A DNA stretch of 64,000 bases from Pseudomonas sp. VD-NE ins (GTDB lineage Bacteria; Pseudomonadota; Gammaproteobacteria; Pseudomonadales; Pseudomonadaceae), in assembly GCF_031882575.1 (NCBI RefSeq), contig NZ_CP134772.1, positions 2,623,001 through 2,687,000 of the forward strand, written 5' to 3'. Below the pieces are notes generated by a model, which was not told where the DNA came from, did no database searches, and saw only the letters and a program-made list of their open reading frames with translations. The stretch's first letter is position 1. The number at the start of each line of letters is the position of its first letter. The position numbers and the translations under genes were made by a program. Positions 35,551-44,474 of the stretch are shown here, piece after piece.

Positions 35551-36381
35551 ATGCGTACCTGGTTCATTACTGGCGCTTCCCGTGGTTTCGGTAACCTCAT
35601 TGCAGAACGCGCCCTGCGTGCCGGCGACGCGGTGATCGCCACCGCACGTAACCCGCAAGACATCACTGACCGCCTCGGCGAGCAACCGAACCTGCTGGCG
35701 GTGCGTCTCGACGTCACCCGCGAAGACGAAGCGCATCAGGCCGTTGCCGCAGGGATCAAACGCTTCGGCCGGATCGATGTGCTGATCAACAACGCCGGTT
35801 TTGGTGTGCTCGGCGCCGTCGAAGAAACCAGCGCCAGCGAGACCGAGCGCTTGTTCGCGACCAATGTGTTCGGCCTGCTCAACGTCACCCGCGCGGTGTT
35901 GCCGCATATGCGGGCGCAACGCAGTGGCCGGGTGATCAACATCTCGTCGATCGGCGGATACCAGGCTTATATGGGCTGGGGTGTTTATGGCTCGACCAAG
36001 TTCGCCGTCGAGGGCATTACCGAGGCATTGCATCAGGAACTGGCGCCGCTGGGCATTCAAGCCACGGTGGTCGAGCCGGGCTTCTTCCGCACAGATTTCC
36101 TTGATGAACAGTCGCTGATCAAAACCCGGCTTGAGTTGGCGGACTATAGCGAAACCGTTGGCAAGATGCGTGCGTTCGCCGAGGCGGCCAACCATGCGCA
36201 ACCGGGTGATCCGCAGAAGTTTGCCGAGGCGATGCTGGCGCTGGTCAATGCACCGAATCCGCCGCAACGCCTGGCGCTGGGAAGTGACACGGTGGCGCGG
36301 ATCGAGGCGAAGAATCGGCTGGTGGCGCAAGAACTGGCCGAGTGGAATGAGCTGGCGCTGTCTACCGATTTCGCCAACTGA
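35551..36381 (+). CDS. Short-chain dehydrogenase/reductase
   Basis: The 276-residue enzyme has the nucleotide motif TGASRGFG (residues 7-14), NNAGFG (about 85), the catalytic serine in ISSIGGY and YGSTK (Tyr and Lys, about 150-154). It resembles the SDR oxidoreductases commonly paired with divergent LysR genes. AGGAGGAG precedes the ATG at 35551 closely. Cofactor preference is probably NADP(H), judged from the ARN at the end of the second strand. Substrate unknown. Confidence 0.88.
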   Translation: MRTWFITGASRGFGNLIAERALRAGDAVIATARNPQDITDRLGEQPNLLAVRLDVTREDEAHQAVAAGIKRFGRIDVLINNAGFGVLGAVEETSASETERLFATNVFGLLNVTRAVLPHMRAQRSGRVINISSIGGYQAYMGWGVYGSTKFAVEGITEALHQELAPLGIQATVVEPGFFRTDFLDEQSLIKTRLELADYSETVGKMRAFAEAANHAQPGDPQKFAEAMLALVNAPNPPQRLALGSDTVARIEAKNRLVAQELAEWNELALSTDFAN

Positions 36382-36393
36382 ACGCCGGAGCTG

Positions 36394-36424
36394 TGAGAGC
36401 GAGGCTGCTCGCTCTCATCTTTTT
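36394..36424 (+). terminator. Intrinsic terminator, apparently REP-derived
   Basis: The stem TGAGAGCGAG/CTCGCTCTCA with GCTG loop is followed by TCTTTTT. The sequence resembles a shortened REP core (GTGGGAGCGAG..CTCGCTCCCAC) in which C-G pairs became T-A. Confidence 0.7.
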
Positions 36425-36513
36425 CGTGCGCAAACTTCGGTGGATTTTTCTGTGTATTTCGCGCCTTATTCGCTGCGCAACGCAGCTTTGTGATTTCTCA
36501 AAGGATGGAACGA

Positions 36514-38058
36514 ATGATTTCTATGACTCAGCCGCACGGAGCGCGCGACAAATTGCTCATACTCGCGGCCGTGTGCCTCTCGGCACTGGTCCTGCCGTTA
36601 AGTTTTACTGGCGGTGCGGTGGCGACACCGGCCATCGGCCGTGACTTGGGCGGCAGTCCGGTGGCGCTGACCTGGATCACCAATGCGTTCATGTTGACGT
36701 TCGGCAGTTTGCTGATGGCCGCCGGCGCATTGGCTGATGTTTATGGACGCAAACGCCTGTTCACCTTCGGCATGTTGCTGTTCACCGCCGCGTCATTTGC
36801 GCAGAGTCTGGCGCCTTCGGTGTTCTGGCTGGATGTGTTGCGCGCCGTTCAAGGTGTGGCGGGGGCAGCGGCGCTGGCCAGTGGTTCGGCGGCGTTGGCA
36901 CAGGAGTTTGAAGGGCATGCCCGGACCCGCGCGTACAGCGTGCTTGGCACGACGTTCGGCATTGGTCTGGCCTTCGGACCCTTGGTGGCCGGGGCGTTGA
37001 TCGAGGCCTTCAACTGGCGGGCGATTTTTGTCTTTACGGCGTTGATTGGTGGGATCGCGATGGTCTTCGGTCTGCCACGCATGCGCGAGACCCGTGATCC
37101 GGAGGCCAAAGGGCTGGACTGGCCGGGCACGCTGCTGTTCAGCGCAATGCTGGCGCTGTTCACGTTTGGCCTGATTCAGGCGCCGGACAGTGGTTGGGGC
37201 AGTCCGCTGGTCATCGGTTTGCTGGGTGCTTCGGCGGTGTTGCTGGCGACGTTCGTACTCATCGAAATGCGTGTCGAACGGCCGATGCTCGATCTGACGC
37301 TGTTCCGTTATCCGCGATTCATTGGTGTGCAGATGCTGCCGATCGGCACCTGTTTCTGCTACATCGTGCTGGTGGTGATGTTGCCGCTGCGTTTCATCGG
37401 CGTTGAGGGCCTGAGCGAGATCGATGCCGGTCTGCTGTTGCTGGCGTTGTCGGCGCCGATGCTGGTGGTGCCGATGCTAGCCGCCTCGCTGGCGCGTTTT
37501 ATTTCCGCCGGCATTTTGTCTGGCGCCGGGTTCCTGATTGCCGCCGTGGGCCTGCATTGGCTGAGCCTGTACACCGTCGGTGAGGCGAAATTCGCGCTGG
37601 TGGTGCCGCTGCTGCTGATCGGTGTTGGCGCAGGTTTGCCGTGGGGGTTGATGGATGGTTTGTCGGTCAGCGTCGTGCCGAAAGAGCGCGCAGGCATGGC
37701 TGCGGGCATCTTCAGCACTGTGCGGGTGGCGGGTGAGGGGATTGCCTTGGCGATTGTCGCGGCAGTGCTGGCGTCATTGCTGCACGCTGATCTGTCGAGT
37801 GCCGTGCACGCGGTGACAGGCAGTACCGAGGCGTTGCTGATTGCCGAGACCGCGCACCGGGTGACCACGGGTGATATGGCGCATGCGATCAACACCGTTC
37901 CGGGGCTGGCCAATGAACGCCTGGTGCAAAGGTATGCGGCGGCGTTTCAATATCTGCTGCATATCCTGACGGTCATCACGCTGGTGTCGGCGGCGGTGGT
38001 GCTGGGTTTGTTGAGCAAAGATCGCAGCGTCGCCGAGCCACAACAGGCCGCCGCGTAA
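36514..38058 (+). CDS. MFS transporter, DHA2-like (14 TM)
   Basis: The 514-residue protein has about fourteen helices and the motif-A/B pattern of DHA2 drug exporters: WITNAFMLTFGSLLMAAGAL, DVYGRKRLFTFG and LRAVQGVAGAAALASGSAAL. It probably exports drugs or metabolites. AAGGA lies eight bases before the ATG at 36514; further starts at 36490 (GTG) and 36505 (ATG) are less well placed. It follows the SDR gene but is separated by a terminator. Confidence 0.85.
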   Translation: MISMTQPHGARDKLLILAAVCLSALVLPLSFTGGAVATPAIGRDLGGSPVALTWITNAFMLTFGSLLMAAGALADVYGRKRLFTFGMLLFTAASFAQSLAPSVFWLDVLRAVQGVAGAAALASGSAALAQEFEGHARTRAYSVLGTTFGIGLAFGPLVAGALIEAFNWRAIFVFTALIGGIAMVFGLPRMRETRDPEAKGLDWPGTLLFSAMLALFTFGLIQAPDSGWGSPLVIGLLGASAVLLATFVLIEMRVERPMLDLTLFRYPRFIGVQMLPIGTCFCYIVLVVMLPLRFIGVEGLSEIDAGLLLLALSAPMLVVPMLAASLARFISAGILSGAGFLIAAVGLHWLSLYTVGEAKFALVVPLLLIGVGAGLPWGLMDGLSVSVVPKERAGMAAGIFSTVRVAGEGIALAIVAAVLASLLHADLSSAVHAVTGSTEALLIAETAHRVTTGDMAHAINTVPGLANERLVQRYAAAFQYLLHILTVITLVSAAVVLGLLSKDRSVAEPQQAAA

Positions 38059-38065
38059 ACCCACT

Positions 38066-38291
38066 GTGGGAGCGGGCCTGCTCGCGAAAGCGGACTATCA
38101 GTTGGCATAAATGTCGACTGATGCACCGCGATCGCTGGCAAGCCAGCTCCCACAGGGTTCTAAGGTGTCTGCAGCATCAGTGGTTACACCGCAGTCATTG
38201 TGGGAGCTGGCTTGCCAGCGATGGGGCCGGTGCATTCAGCATCTTCATCGCTTGATGCACCGCTATCGCGAGCAGGCTCACTGCCACAGGG
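38066..38291. repeat. Cluster of four REP elements
   Basis: Four REP cores of alternating orientation lie at 38066-38092, 38129-38157, 38198-38226 and 38261-38291. They belong to two subtypes (GCGGGCCTGCTCGCG and GCTGGCTTGCCAGC). This is the largest repeat block of the window and fills the space between convergent genes. Confidence 0.8.
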
Positions 38292-38307
38292 TTTTCCGGT
38301 GTCTGGG

Positions 38308-39699
38308 TTATTTGCGATCCAGCCACACAGTCTGCGCGTTGCAGAACTCGCGTACGCCGAAGTGCGACAGTTCGCGTCCGAAACCACTTTTCTTCACGCC
38401 ACCAAAGGTCACGCGCGGGTCGCTGGCGGAGTAGCCGTTGATGAACACGCCGCCGGTGTCCAGTTCGCTGGTCAGCTGCTGGGCCAGTGCCACGTTAGCG
38501 GTGTAGATCGTTGCGGTCAGGCCGAATTCGCTGTCGTTGGCCAAGGCCACGGCATGCGCGCAATCGCGGGCGGTGATGATCGACGCGACCGGGCCGAACA
38601 GTTCCTGTTTGAACGAGGTCATGCGGTCGGTGACATCGGCCAGCACGGTCGGCTCGTAGTAGTTGCCCGGGCCTTCGGATTTGCCGCCGCCGAGCAGCAG
38701 GGTGGCGCCTTCTTCCAGGGTGTCGCGCACTTGCTGGTCGAGTTCGTCACGCAGGTCGAAACGCGCCATCGGGCCGATGTAAGTCTCGGCGGACAATGGA
38801 TCGCCGACCTTCAACTTGCGCGTGGCTTCGACAAACTTGCGGGTAAATTCTTCGACCACGCCTTCTTCGATGATCAATCGTTTGGCCGCCGCGCAGACTT
38901 GGCCGGAGTTCTGATAGCGACCGATGACCGCCGCTTGCACCGCTTCATCCAGATCAGCGTCGTTGAGCACGATAAACGGATCGGAACCGCCCAGTTCCAG
39001 CACGCATTTCTTCAACGCGGCACCCGCCTGAGCGCCGATAGCCATGCCGGCACGCACGCTGCCGGTCAGGGTCACGGCGGCAATGCGCGGGTCAGCGATG
39101 GCGGTGGAAACGCCTTCAGGGGTGACGTTGATCACTTCAAACACGCCATCGGCGAAACCGGCGCGGGTGAAGGCGTCGCGCAACAGGTAGGCGCTGCCCA
39201 TCACGTTCGGCGCATGTTTGAGCACGTAAGTGTTGCCAGCGATCAACGCCGGCACGGCACCGCGCAGCACTTGCCAGATCGGGAAGTTCCACGGCATTAC
39301 CGCGAGGATCGGACCGAGCGGGCGGTATTCGATGCGCGCCTTTCCACCTTCAACCTGCGTCGGTTCGGCGTCGAGCATCGCCGGACCGTTTTCGGCGTAC
39401 CACTCGCAGAGCTTGGCGCATTTTTCGATTTCACCGCGTGCCTGGGCGATCGGCTTGCCCATTTCCTGAGTGATCATAGTGGCCATGGCCTCGCTGGTTT
39501 CACGCAACGCACCGGCCAGGGCGGTCAGCAAGCGCGAGCGATCCTGCAATGGCTTGCGCTTCCATTTGCCAAAACCGTAAGCGGCGCGAGTCAGCGCGGC
39601 GTCGAGGACGGCGGCGGATTCAAACGCGTAATGACCGATCTGCTCGCCCGTGGCGGGGTTGATCGAGATGGCGTGGGTCTGGCTGGAAATCTGGCTCAT
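38308..39699 (-). CDS. sad: NAD(P)+-dependent succinate-semialdehyde dehydrogenase, Sad/YneI type
   Basis: The 463-residue aldehyde dehydrogenase has the family features PWNFPIWQVLRGAVPALIAG (substrate/cofactor pocket), ELGGSDPFIV (general base Glu, about 233) and SGQVCAAAKR with the catalytic cysteine near residue 269. The PWNFPIWQ and KHAPNVMGSA segments are typical of E. coli Sad (YneI). It oxidises succinate semialdehyde from putrescine/GABA breakdown. It faces a LysR gene of the PtrR type across about 100 bp, as in enterobacteria. Confidence 0.88.
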   Translation of the reverse strand: MSQISSQTHAISINPATGEQIGHYAFESAAVLDAALTRAAYGFGKWKRKPLQDRSRLLTALAGALRETSEAMATMITQEMGKPIAQARGEIEKCAKLCEWYAENGPAMLDAEPTQVEGGKARIEYRPLGPILAVMPWNFPIWQVLRGAVPALIAGNTYVLKHAPNVMGSAYLLRDAFTRAGFADGVFEVINVTPEGVSTAIADPRIAAVTLTGSVRAGMAIGAQAGAALKKCVLELGGSDPFIVLNDADLDEAVQAAVIGRYQNSGQVCAAAKRLIIEEGVVEEFTRKFVEATRKLKVGDPLSAETYIGPMARFDLRDELDQQVRDTLEEGATLLLGGGKSEGPGNYYEPTVLADVTDRMTSFKQELFGPVASIITARDCAHAVALANDSEFGLTATIYTANVALAQQLTSELDTGGVFINGYSASDPRVTFGGVKKSGFGRELSHFGVREFCNAQTVWLDRK

Positions 39700-39773
39700 G
39701 GCATCGTCCTGCAGGTTCGTCGGATGTGCCTAGAGTAGGGTGGTGTTTGTTTTCTGGAAACTGAATAATAAAG

Positions 39774-39790
39774 ATCGTTTCTTTCACGAT
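39774..39790. promoter_or_regulatory. Dyad ATCGT-N7-ACGAT in sad/ptrR intergenic region
   Basis: Inverted five-base arms in the 100-bp space between the divergent genes; T-N11-A spacing fits a LysR-type site. It lies directly before the ribosome site of the regulator. Confidence 0.45.
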
Positions 39791-39802
39791 TGGAGAATGA
39801 CT

Positions 39803-40681
39803 GTGGATCTGGTGCAGCTGGAAATCTTCAAAGCCGTTGCCGAACACGGCAGCATCAGCGCCGCCGCCGCGCAGATGCATCGCGTGCCGTCGAACCTGAC
39901 CACGCGGATCAAGCAGCTCGAGCAGGATCTGGGCGTTGATCTGTTTATCCGTGAGAAAAGTCGTTTGCGCCTGTCGCCGGCGGGGTGGAGTTTCCTTGAG
40001 TACGCGCGACGGATTCTCGATCTGGTGCAGGAAGCTCGGGCGACGGTGGCGGGGGAAGAACCGCAGGGCGCTTTTCCATTGGGCTCGCTGGAAAGTACGG
40101 CCGCCGTACGCATTCCCGAATTGCTCGCGGCGTACAACCAGTTGCACCCGAAAGTCGATCTCGATCTGTCAACCGGACCGTCCGGCACGATGATCGACGG
40201 CGTGCTCTCCGGGCGTCTGGCTGCAGCGTTTGTCGACGGCCCGGTGCTGCATCCAACACTGGAAGGCGTGCCGGCATTCGAGGAGGAAATGGTCATCATC
40301 GCCCCCATCAACCATGCGCCCGTCAAGCGCGCGGCGGACGTCAACGGCGAGAACATTTATGCCTTCCGTTCCAACTGCTCCTACCGTCACCACTTTGAAA
40401 AATGGTTCAGCACCGACGCTGCCGTACCGGGCAAGATTTTCGAAATGGAGTCCTATCACGGCATGCTCGCCTGCGTCAGCGCCGGTGCCGGACTGGCGCT
40501 GATGCCGCGAAAAATGCTGCAAAGCATGCCGGGCAGCGCCACAGTCAGCGTTTGGCCATTGGCGGCGGACTTTCGTTATCTGACCACCTGGCTGGTGTGG
40601 CGACGGGGCACGGTGTCGCGCAGTCTGAGCATGTTTGTGCGCTTGCTCGAAGAGCGCGGGGTGGTGCGGGCGCAGGAATGA
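39803..40681 (+). CDS. ptrR: LysR family regulator, PtrR/YneJ type
   Basis: The protein starts [20 protein letters not shown] when translated from GTG at 39803, which has GGAG seven bases ahead; the ATG at 39797 has its GGAG only one base away. It has a HTH with [20 protein letters not shown] and an effector domain with [20 protein letters not shown] and [15 protein letters not shown]. It faces sad, matching the gene order of E. coli ptrR (yneJ)-sad (yneI), where PtrR controls the putrescine-linked sad gene. The name is by this context. Confidence 0.8.
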   Translation: MDLVQLEIFKAVAEHGSISAAAAQMHRVPSNLTTRIKQLEQDLGVDLFIREKSRLRLSPAGWSFLEYARRILDLVQEARATVAGEEPQGAFPLGSLESTAAVRIPELLAAYNQLHPKVDLDLSTGPSGTMIDGVLSGRLAAAFVDGPVLHPTLEGVPAFEEEMVIIAPINHAPVKRAADVNGENIYAFRSNCSYRHHFEKWFSTDAAVPGKIFEMESYHGMLACVSAGAGLALMPRKMLQSMPGSATVSVWPLAADFRYLTTWLVWRRGTVSRSLSMFVRLLEERGVVRAQE

Positions 40682-40705
40682 CCGCGGCCGATGTACCGCT
40701 AACGT

Positions 40706-41509
40706 TCAAGCAGAGCGCAATGTTGAATGGTTGACCGGGCATTTAATGCCGATAGCCCTCAAGCGTTTCTCTGCTTCGACCAGGTCGGCGTCCGTGGCTT
40801 TGGGGTGAAGCCGTACTTCGTGAATGGTGTCGGGCAGGCTATACCTGAGTAGGTAGCCGCGGCCTTTTTTCTCGATCACACGATGGCTCTGCTCAAGGCT
40901 TTCCGGGGACATGCAAGAGGTGATTTCTTCGCTCTCGTACGAAAGTTTATCCCCGACCCGGACCTCATAACCGGGTTCTACGCCAAATCCGGTCAGTACC
41001 GAATACTCGGTGAGTCTGAAAATGAGGCGGCCTTCCTTGTCGGGATGAAATTTTCTTTTTTTGAACTCAAAGGGGGCCTGACTGGCATTCTGTTTGCGTT
41101 CATCATCGTAGATCACCGGTGTGAACGTTACGGCTTGGTTCAGCGGGGGCGGAAGGAGCATCTCAAGTGCCATATCCGTGCTAATGATCAAAGCACCTTT
41201 GTCCCCAAATCTTTCCCACATGTGATGCGTTTCATCGGCACCCATATACCAAGAGCTGATGAAGGTTTTTTCCTTGCCCCGGTCTTTCATCGCGCGCTGA
41301 AGATCATCGACTTGATTGAGCAGTTCTTCGTCGATATCTGAAGATCTTTCACGAAGAGCACGAGATAAAAAGGTGGGATCGTACTCGCCTTCGGTCTTGT
41401 CTTTCTGGTCGGCCACCGGGCTCACGTAAATTCCATTGTCAGCCAAGAGCCAGCCGAACTTTTCGCGGTCCAGATAACGCATAACCGGCTTGATCATCGT
41501 CCATTCCAT
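40706..41509 (-). CDS. DUF2971-like protein (267 aa)
   Basis: The protein begins with VMRYLDREKFGWLLADNGIY and PVADQKDKTEGEYDP, a layout typical of DUF2971, followed by SSWYMGADETHHMWERFG, a motif also seen in that family. No enzymatic role is known; some members sit in defence or mobile regions. The gene is less GC-rich than its neighbours and isolated between a LysR gene and a terminator, which suggests a recent single-gene acquisition. Confidence 0.65.
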   Translation of the reverse strand: MEWTMIKPVMRYLDREKFGWLLADNGIYVSPVADQKDKTEGEYDPTFLSRALRERSSDIDEELLNQVDDLQRAMKDRGKEKTFISSWYMGADETHHMWERFGDKGALIISTDMALEMLLPPPLNQAVTFTPVIYDDERKQNASQAPFEFKKRKFHPDKEGRLIFRLTEYSVLTGFGVEPGYEVRVGDKLSYESEEITSCMSPESLEQSHRVIEKKGRGYLLRYSLPDTIHEVRLHPKATDADLVEAEKRLRAIGIKCPVNHSTLRSA

Positions 41510-41624
41510 TGCATCAGCCTTAAGGGAATCGACATGCTAGCGCATGGCTATCATTTTTTCACGGCATCTCACAGGCTTCGTACATCAATTCGCGCGCGTG
41601 CCGGTCAGATCGATTCTTCAGTAG

Positions 41625-41663
41625 AAAATGCCGGGCTCGTGTGTCAGCGTCCGGCATTTTTTT
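41625..41663. terminator. Intrinsic terminator
   Basis: The stem AAAATGCCGG/CCGGCATTTT with a 16-base loop carries a T run on its right side. Read leftwards it ends the dehydrogenase operon just after its stop. Confidence 0.7.
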
Positions 41664-41668
41664 GCCCG

Positions 41669-43237
41669 TCAAAACGCCCCGTCAATACTGCGCGGCAGAT
41701 TCAGCGGATTGGCCTCGCGCAGCACTTCTGGCAACAACTCATCGGGAAACCCTTGATAGGCCACGGGCCGCAAGAAGCGCTCAATCGAAGTCATGCCGAC
41801 CGAAGTGAAGCGGCTGTCCGATGTAGCCGGAAAAGGGCCGCCGTGCACCGTAGCAAAGGTCACTTCCTGTGGGTGGGCGAAGGCGTTGACCACGATGCGC
41901 CCGGTGCGGCGTTCAAGAATCGGCAGCAGGCGCCGCGCCAATCCCAGGTCGGTACCGTCAAGTTGAATCGCCGCGCTGAGTTGACCTTTGAACGAGCGGG
42001 CGACGGCCAGCAACTCGGCTTCATCGTTGGCAGCAACCAGGAGCGCCGATGGACCAAACACCTCATGAGCCAATGCCGGTTCGCCGAGTAACCGGTGCCC
42101 CTCGACTTCCAGCAACGCAGCACGCCCGGCGAATGTGGCATCGGCCGGATTGCCCACGGCGATCACCTGCGCCCCGGCGCTTTCAATCGCCACCAGACCC
42201 TTGACGTAGGCGCCATGAATGCCGGGCGTCAGCATCGTCCGCGCCGGTGCCGCGCTGACCCGTTTGCCCATGGCGTTGCGCAGCTCATCAAACCCCGCAC
42301 CGCGGATGGCGATCAGGATCGACGGACACAAACAGGCCTGACCGACGTTGACCAGCATCCGTTCGATAAAGCCTTCGCCGATTTCGGCGCCGCGAGCCGC
42401 CAGTGCTTTGGGCAGGATGAAGGTCGGGTTGACGCTGGTCATCTCGGTGAACACCGGGATTGGCTCGGGGCGCAATTGCGCACGGCGATACAGCGCCATG
42501 CCGCCCTGTTCGGAGCCGGTGAAGGTCACGGCTTTGATCAACGGATGATCGACCAGCGCTTCGCCAATGGCATTGCCGCCACCACGCACCATCGAGAAAA
42601 CACCTTCGGGCAAGCCATGCGCCTGCACGGCTTTACGAATGGCCCGCGCCTGGATTTCCGAAGCGCCGGGATGCGCGTTGTGTGCCTTGAGAATCACCGG
42701 CGCCCCGGCCGCCAGCGCGGAGGCGGTATCGCCGCCCGCCACCGAGTAGGAGATCGGGAAGTTGCTCGCGCCGAAAATCGCTACCGGACCGATGGCGATT
42801 TTTTGCAGACGATGATCCATCCGTGGACGCGGTTGGCGCTCGGGCTGCGCGGGGTCGATCGCCAGTTGCAGGAAACGGCCCCTGCGCACGACATCGGCGA
42901 ACTGGCGGAACTGGGTTGCCGCTTTCGCGGCTTCGCCTTCGAGCTGGGCTTGCGGTAGTCCGGTTTCCAGCGCAGCGCGTGCGGCCAGTTCGCTGCGTAC
43001 TTCATCGAGATTGTCAGCGATGCTCTCGAGAAACGCGGCACGCTCGGCCAGCGAGGTGTGGCTGTAGTAGTCGAACGCTGCATCGGCAAGTGTTACAGCC
43101 TGATCGACCTGTGCCGCACCGCCGAAAGCGAAGTCCGGTTCTATCAGTTGATCGGTGGCCGGGTTCAGCGCTTTCATCGTGCCTTCGGTGGCGGCCACAT
43201 CCGCCGCGCCAATCAGCAAATGGCCGGTCAGACTCAT
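41669..43237 (-). CDS. Aldehyde dehydrogenase (NADP+), alpha-ketoglutaric semialdehyde type
   Basis: The 522-residue enzyme resembles the long ALDH subfamily that includes alpha-ketoglutaric semialdehyde dehydrogenase (AraE, KGSADH) and fatty-aldehyde dehydrogenases: IFGASNFPISYSVAGGDTAS, TFTGSEQGGMALYR, TEMTSVNPTFILP (Glu), and the cysteine of VNVGQACLCPSI. Its start overlaps the stop of the isochorismatase-type gene by four bases, so both products should act in one route that ends with an oxidised C4-C5 semialdehyde. Exact substrate unknown. Confidence 0.83.
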   Translation of the reverse strand: MSLTGHLLIGAADVAATEGTMKALNPATDQLIEPDFAFGGAAQVDQAVTLADAAFDYYSHTSLAERAAFLESIADNLDEVRSELAARAALETGLPQAQLEGEAAKAATQFRQFADVVRRGRFLQLAIDPAQPERQPRPRMDHRLQKIAIGPVAIFGASNFPISYSVAGGDTASALAAGAPVILKAHNAHPGASEIQARAIRKAVQAHGLPEGVFSMVRGGGNAIGEALVDHPLIKAVTFTGSEQGGMALYRRAQLRPEPIPVFTEMTSVNPTFILPKALAARGAEIGEGFIERMLVNVGQACLCPSILIAIRGAGFDELRNAMGKRVSAAPARTMLTPGIHGAYVKGLVAIESAGAQVIAVGNPADATFAGRAALLEVEGHRLLGEPALAHEVFGPSALLVAANDEAELLAVARSFKGQLSAAIQLDGTDLGLARRLLPILERRTGRIVVNAFAHPQEVTFATVHGGPFPATSDSRFTSVGMTSIERFLRPVAYQGFPDELLPEVLREANPLNLPRSIDGAF

Positions 43238-43872
43238 TGCGCTTCACCCTGTGATTTGAAGTTGGCAATCAGTTCGTCCGTGCTGGCAATCACGTGAGCG
43301 AATGTCGGGCCGTTGAGCTCGTGGGCGGCGTGCATCATTTCCGCTTTGAAGGCCGCCGTTGCATCGCGGACCAGGGTGACGTGGTAGCCCAGTTCCGCGG
43401 CATAGCGAGCGGTGGCTTCGATGCAGGTGTTGGCCAGCAGGCCGACGATGATCACGTGGGTGACACCTTGCTGCTTCAGGCGAAAATCCAGGTCGGTGTT
43501 GGCGAAACCACTGGAGCCCCAGTGTTCCTGAACCACGATATCGCCGTCCTTCGGGGCGAAATCCGGGTGCCATTCACCGCCCCATTCGCCGCGAGCGAAG
43601 TGGTGCATGTGCATGATTTTGCATTGCGTCGGGGTCGGGTGATCCCAGGTTTCGTAGTCGCCTTTTTCCCAGCGGTGATGGGGTACGATGACCACCGGGA
43701 TTTTCAGCTCGCGCACCGTGCGGTCGAGTTTGCGCAGGTTGTCGAGCAGGCCGTTCTGTTCAGCCATCGGTTTGATCAAAGGGAAAATCTTGCCGCCGTC
43801 CGAAAGAAAATCGTTATACGGATCAACCAACAGGTAGGCGGTTCTGTCCAGTGGATAGGGGGTATTCGACAT
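43234..43872 (-). CDS. Isochorismatase-type cysteine hydrolase
   Basis: The 212-residue enzyme carries the catalytic triad of the family: Asp in LVDPYNDFLS (Asp17 or Asp21), a lysine/histidine-bearing loop, and Cys150 in GLLANTCIEATARYAAELGY, preceded by the usual cis-peptide strand. Relatives cleave amides or ureido groups (ureidoacrylate, nicotinamide, biuret, carbamoyl sarcosine). The start at 43872 is supported by the family N-terminus; a longer reading crosses the operator region. It is coupled to the aldehyde dehydrogenase and diverges from an HxlR regulator. Confidence 0.82.
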   Translation of the reverse strand: MSNTPYPLDRTAYLLVDPYNDFLSDGGKIFPLIKPMAEQNGLLDNLRKLDRTVRELKIPVVIVPHHRWEKGDYETWDHPTPTQCKIMHMHHFARGEWGGEWHPDFAPKDGDIVVQEHWGSSGFANTDLDFRLKQQGVTHVIIVGLLANTCIEATARYAAELGYHVTLVRDATAAFKAEMMHAAHELNGPTFAHVIASTDELIANFKSQGEAQ

Positions 43873-43932
43873 GGCGGCTTGCTCCGGCAATGGGATTATC
43901 GGTGCACAGGGCTTGTCCCGGCATCGTGTAGA

Positions 43933-43945
43933 TATGATAATCATA
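43933..43945. promoter_or_regulatory. Palindrome TATGATAATCATA in divergent promoter
   Basis: A perfect 13-base palindrome lies in the 98-bp space between the hydrolase and the HxlR gene, likely the HxlR operator. Its core also resembles the centre of a Fur box, but the outer arms do not fit. Confidence 0.5.
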
Positions 43946-43970
43946 GTAACTGTAAAAGAGGCAAGCCCTG

Positions 43971-44468
43971 ATGGCAGTAAACGATAGCCTTCCTGACACG
44001 CTGTGCCCGATCTCCCGGGCCGAGACGATCGTCGGCGACCGCTGGACCGTGCTGGTTTTGCGCGAATTATTCATGGCCAATCATCGCTATGACGAGATCC
44101 AGGCGCAGACCGGCGGTACGCCGCAAATGGTCGCCGCGCGTCTGAAATGTCTGGAAGCGGATGGGCTGGTTGAGCGGCACTTGTACAACGAGCGACCGAA
44201 ACGCTACGAGTACCACCTCACCGCCAAAGGCGAGGCGTTCTACCCGGTAATCATTGCGCTGCGGGCGTGGGGAGAAACCTGGTGTAAAACACCGGAGGAG
44301 GGGCTGGCGGTGAACTTGACCCATAAGAACTGCAACCACAGCGCCGGTCTCGGGCCGCTGTGCGAGCACTGTGGCGAACCCTTGCGTCGCGAAGATCTGA
44401 TCAGCCAGCCACAAGCAGCCTACGCCGCCGAACGGCAGGCGCGGCGTGAGGCGTTCAAAGGCAAATAA
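43971..44468 (+). CDS. HxlR family regulator with Cys-rich tail
   Basis: The 165-residue protein has the HxlR winged helix (about 10-105; TIVGDRWTVLVLRELFMANH and YDEIQAQTGGTPQMVAARLK). After it follows an unusual tail NCNHSAGLGPLCEHCGEPL (about residues 118-137) with three cysteines and one histidine, a possible small zinc or redox site. HxlR proteins respond to electrophiles and aldehydes. It faces the hydrolase-dehydrogenase operon and probably represses it. Confidence 0.83.
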   Translation: MAVNDSLPDTLCPISRAETIVGDRWTVLVLRELFMANHRYDEIQAQTGGTPQMVAARLKCLEADGLVERHLYNERPKRYEYHLTAKGEAFYPVIIALRAWGETWCKTPEEGLAVNLTHKNCNHSAGLGPLCEHCGEPLRREDLISQPQAAYAAERQARREAFKGK

Positions 44469-44474
44469 CCTCGA

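Noticed and set aside
38200..39738. 512-codon plus-strand frame opposite sad
   Set aside because: Shadow; the aldehyde dehydrogenase on the other strand has all catalytic motifs.
43931..43949. Possible Fur box
   Set aside because: Only the central 11 bases fit; outer arms do not, and the neighbouring genes are not iron genes.
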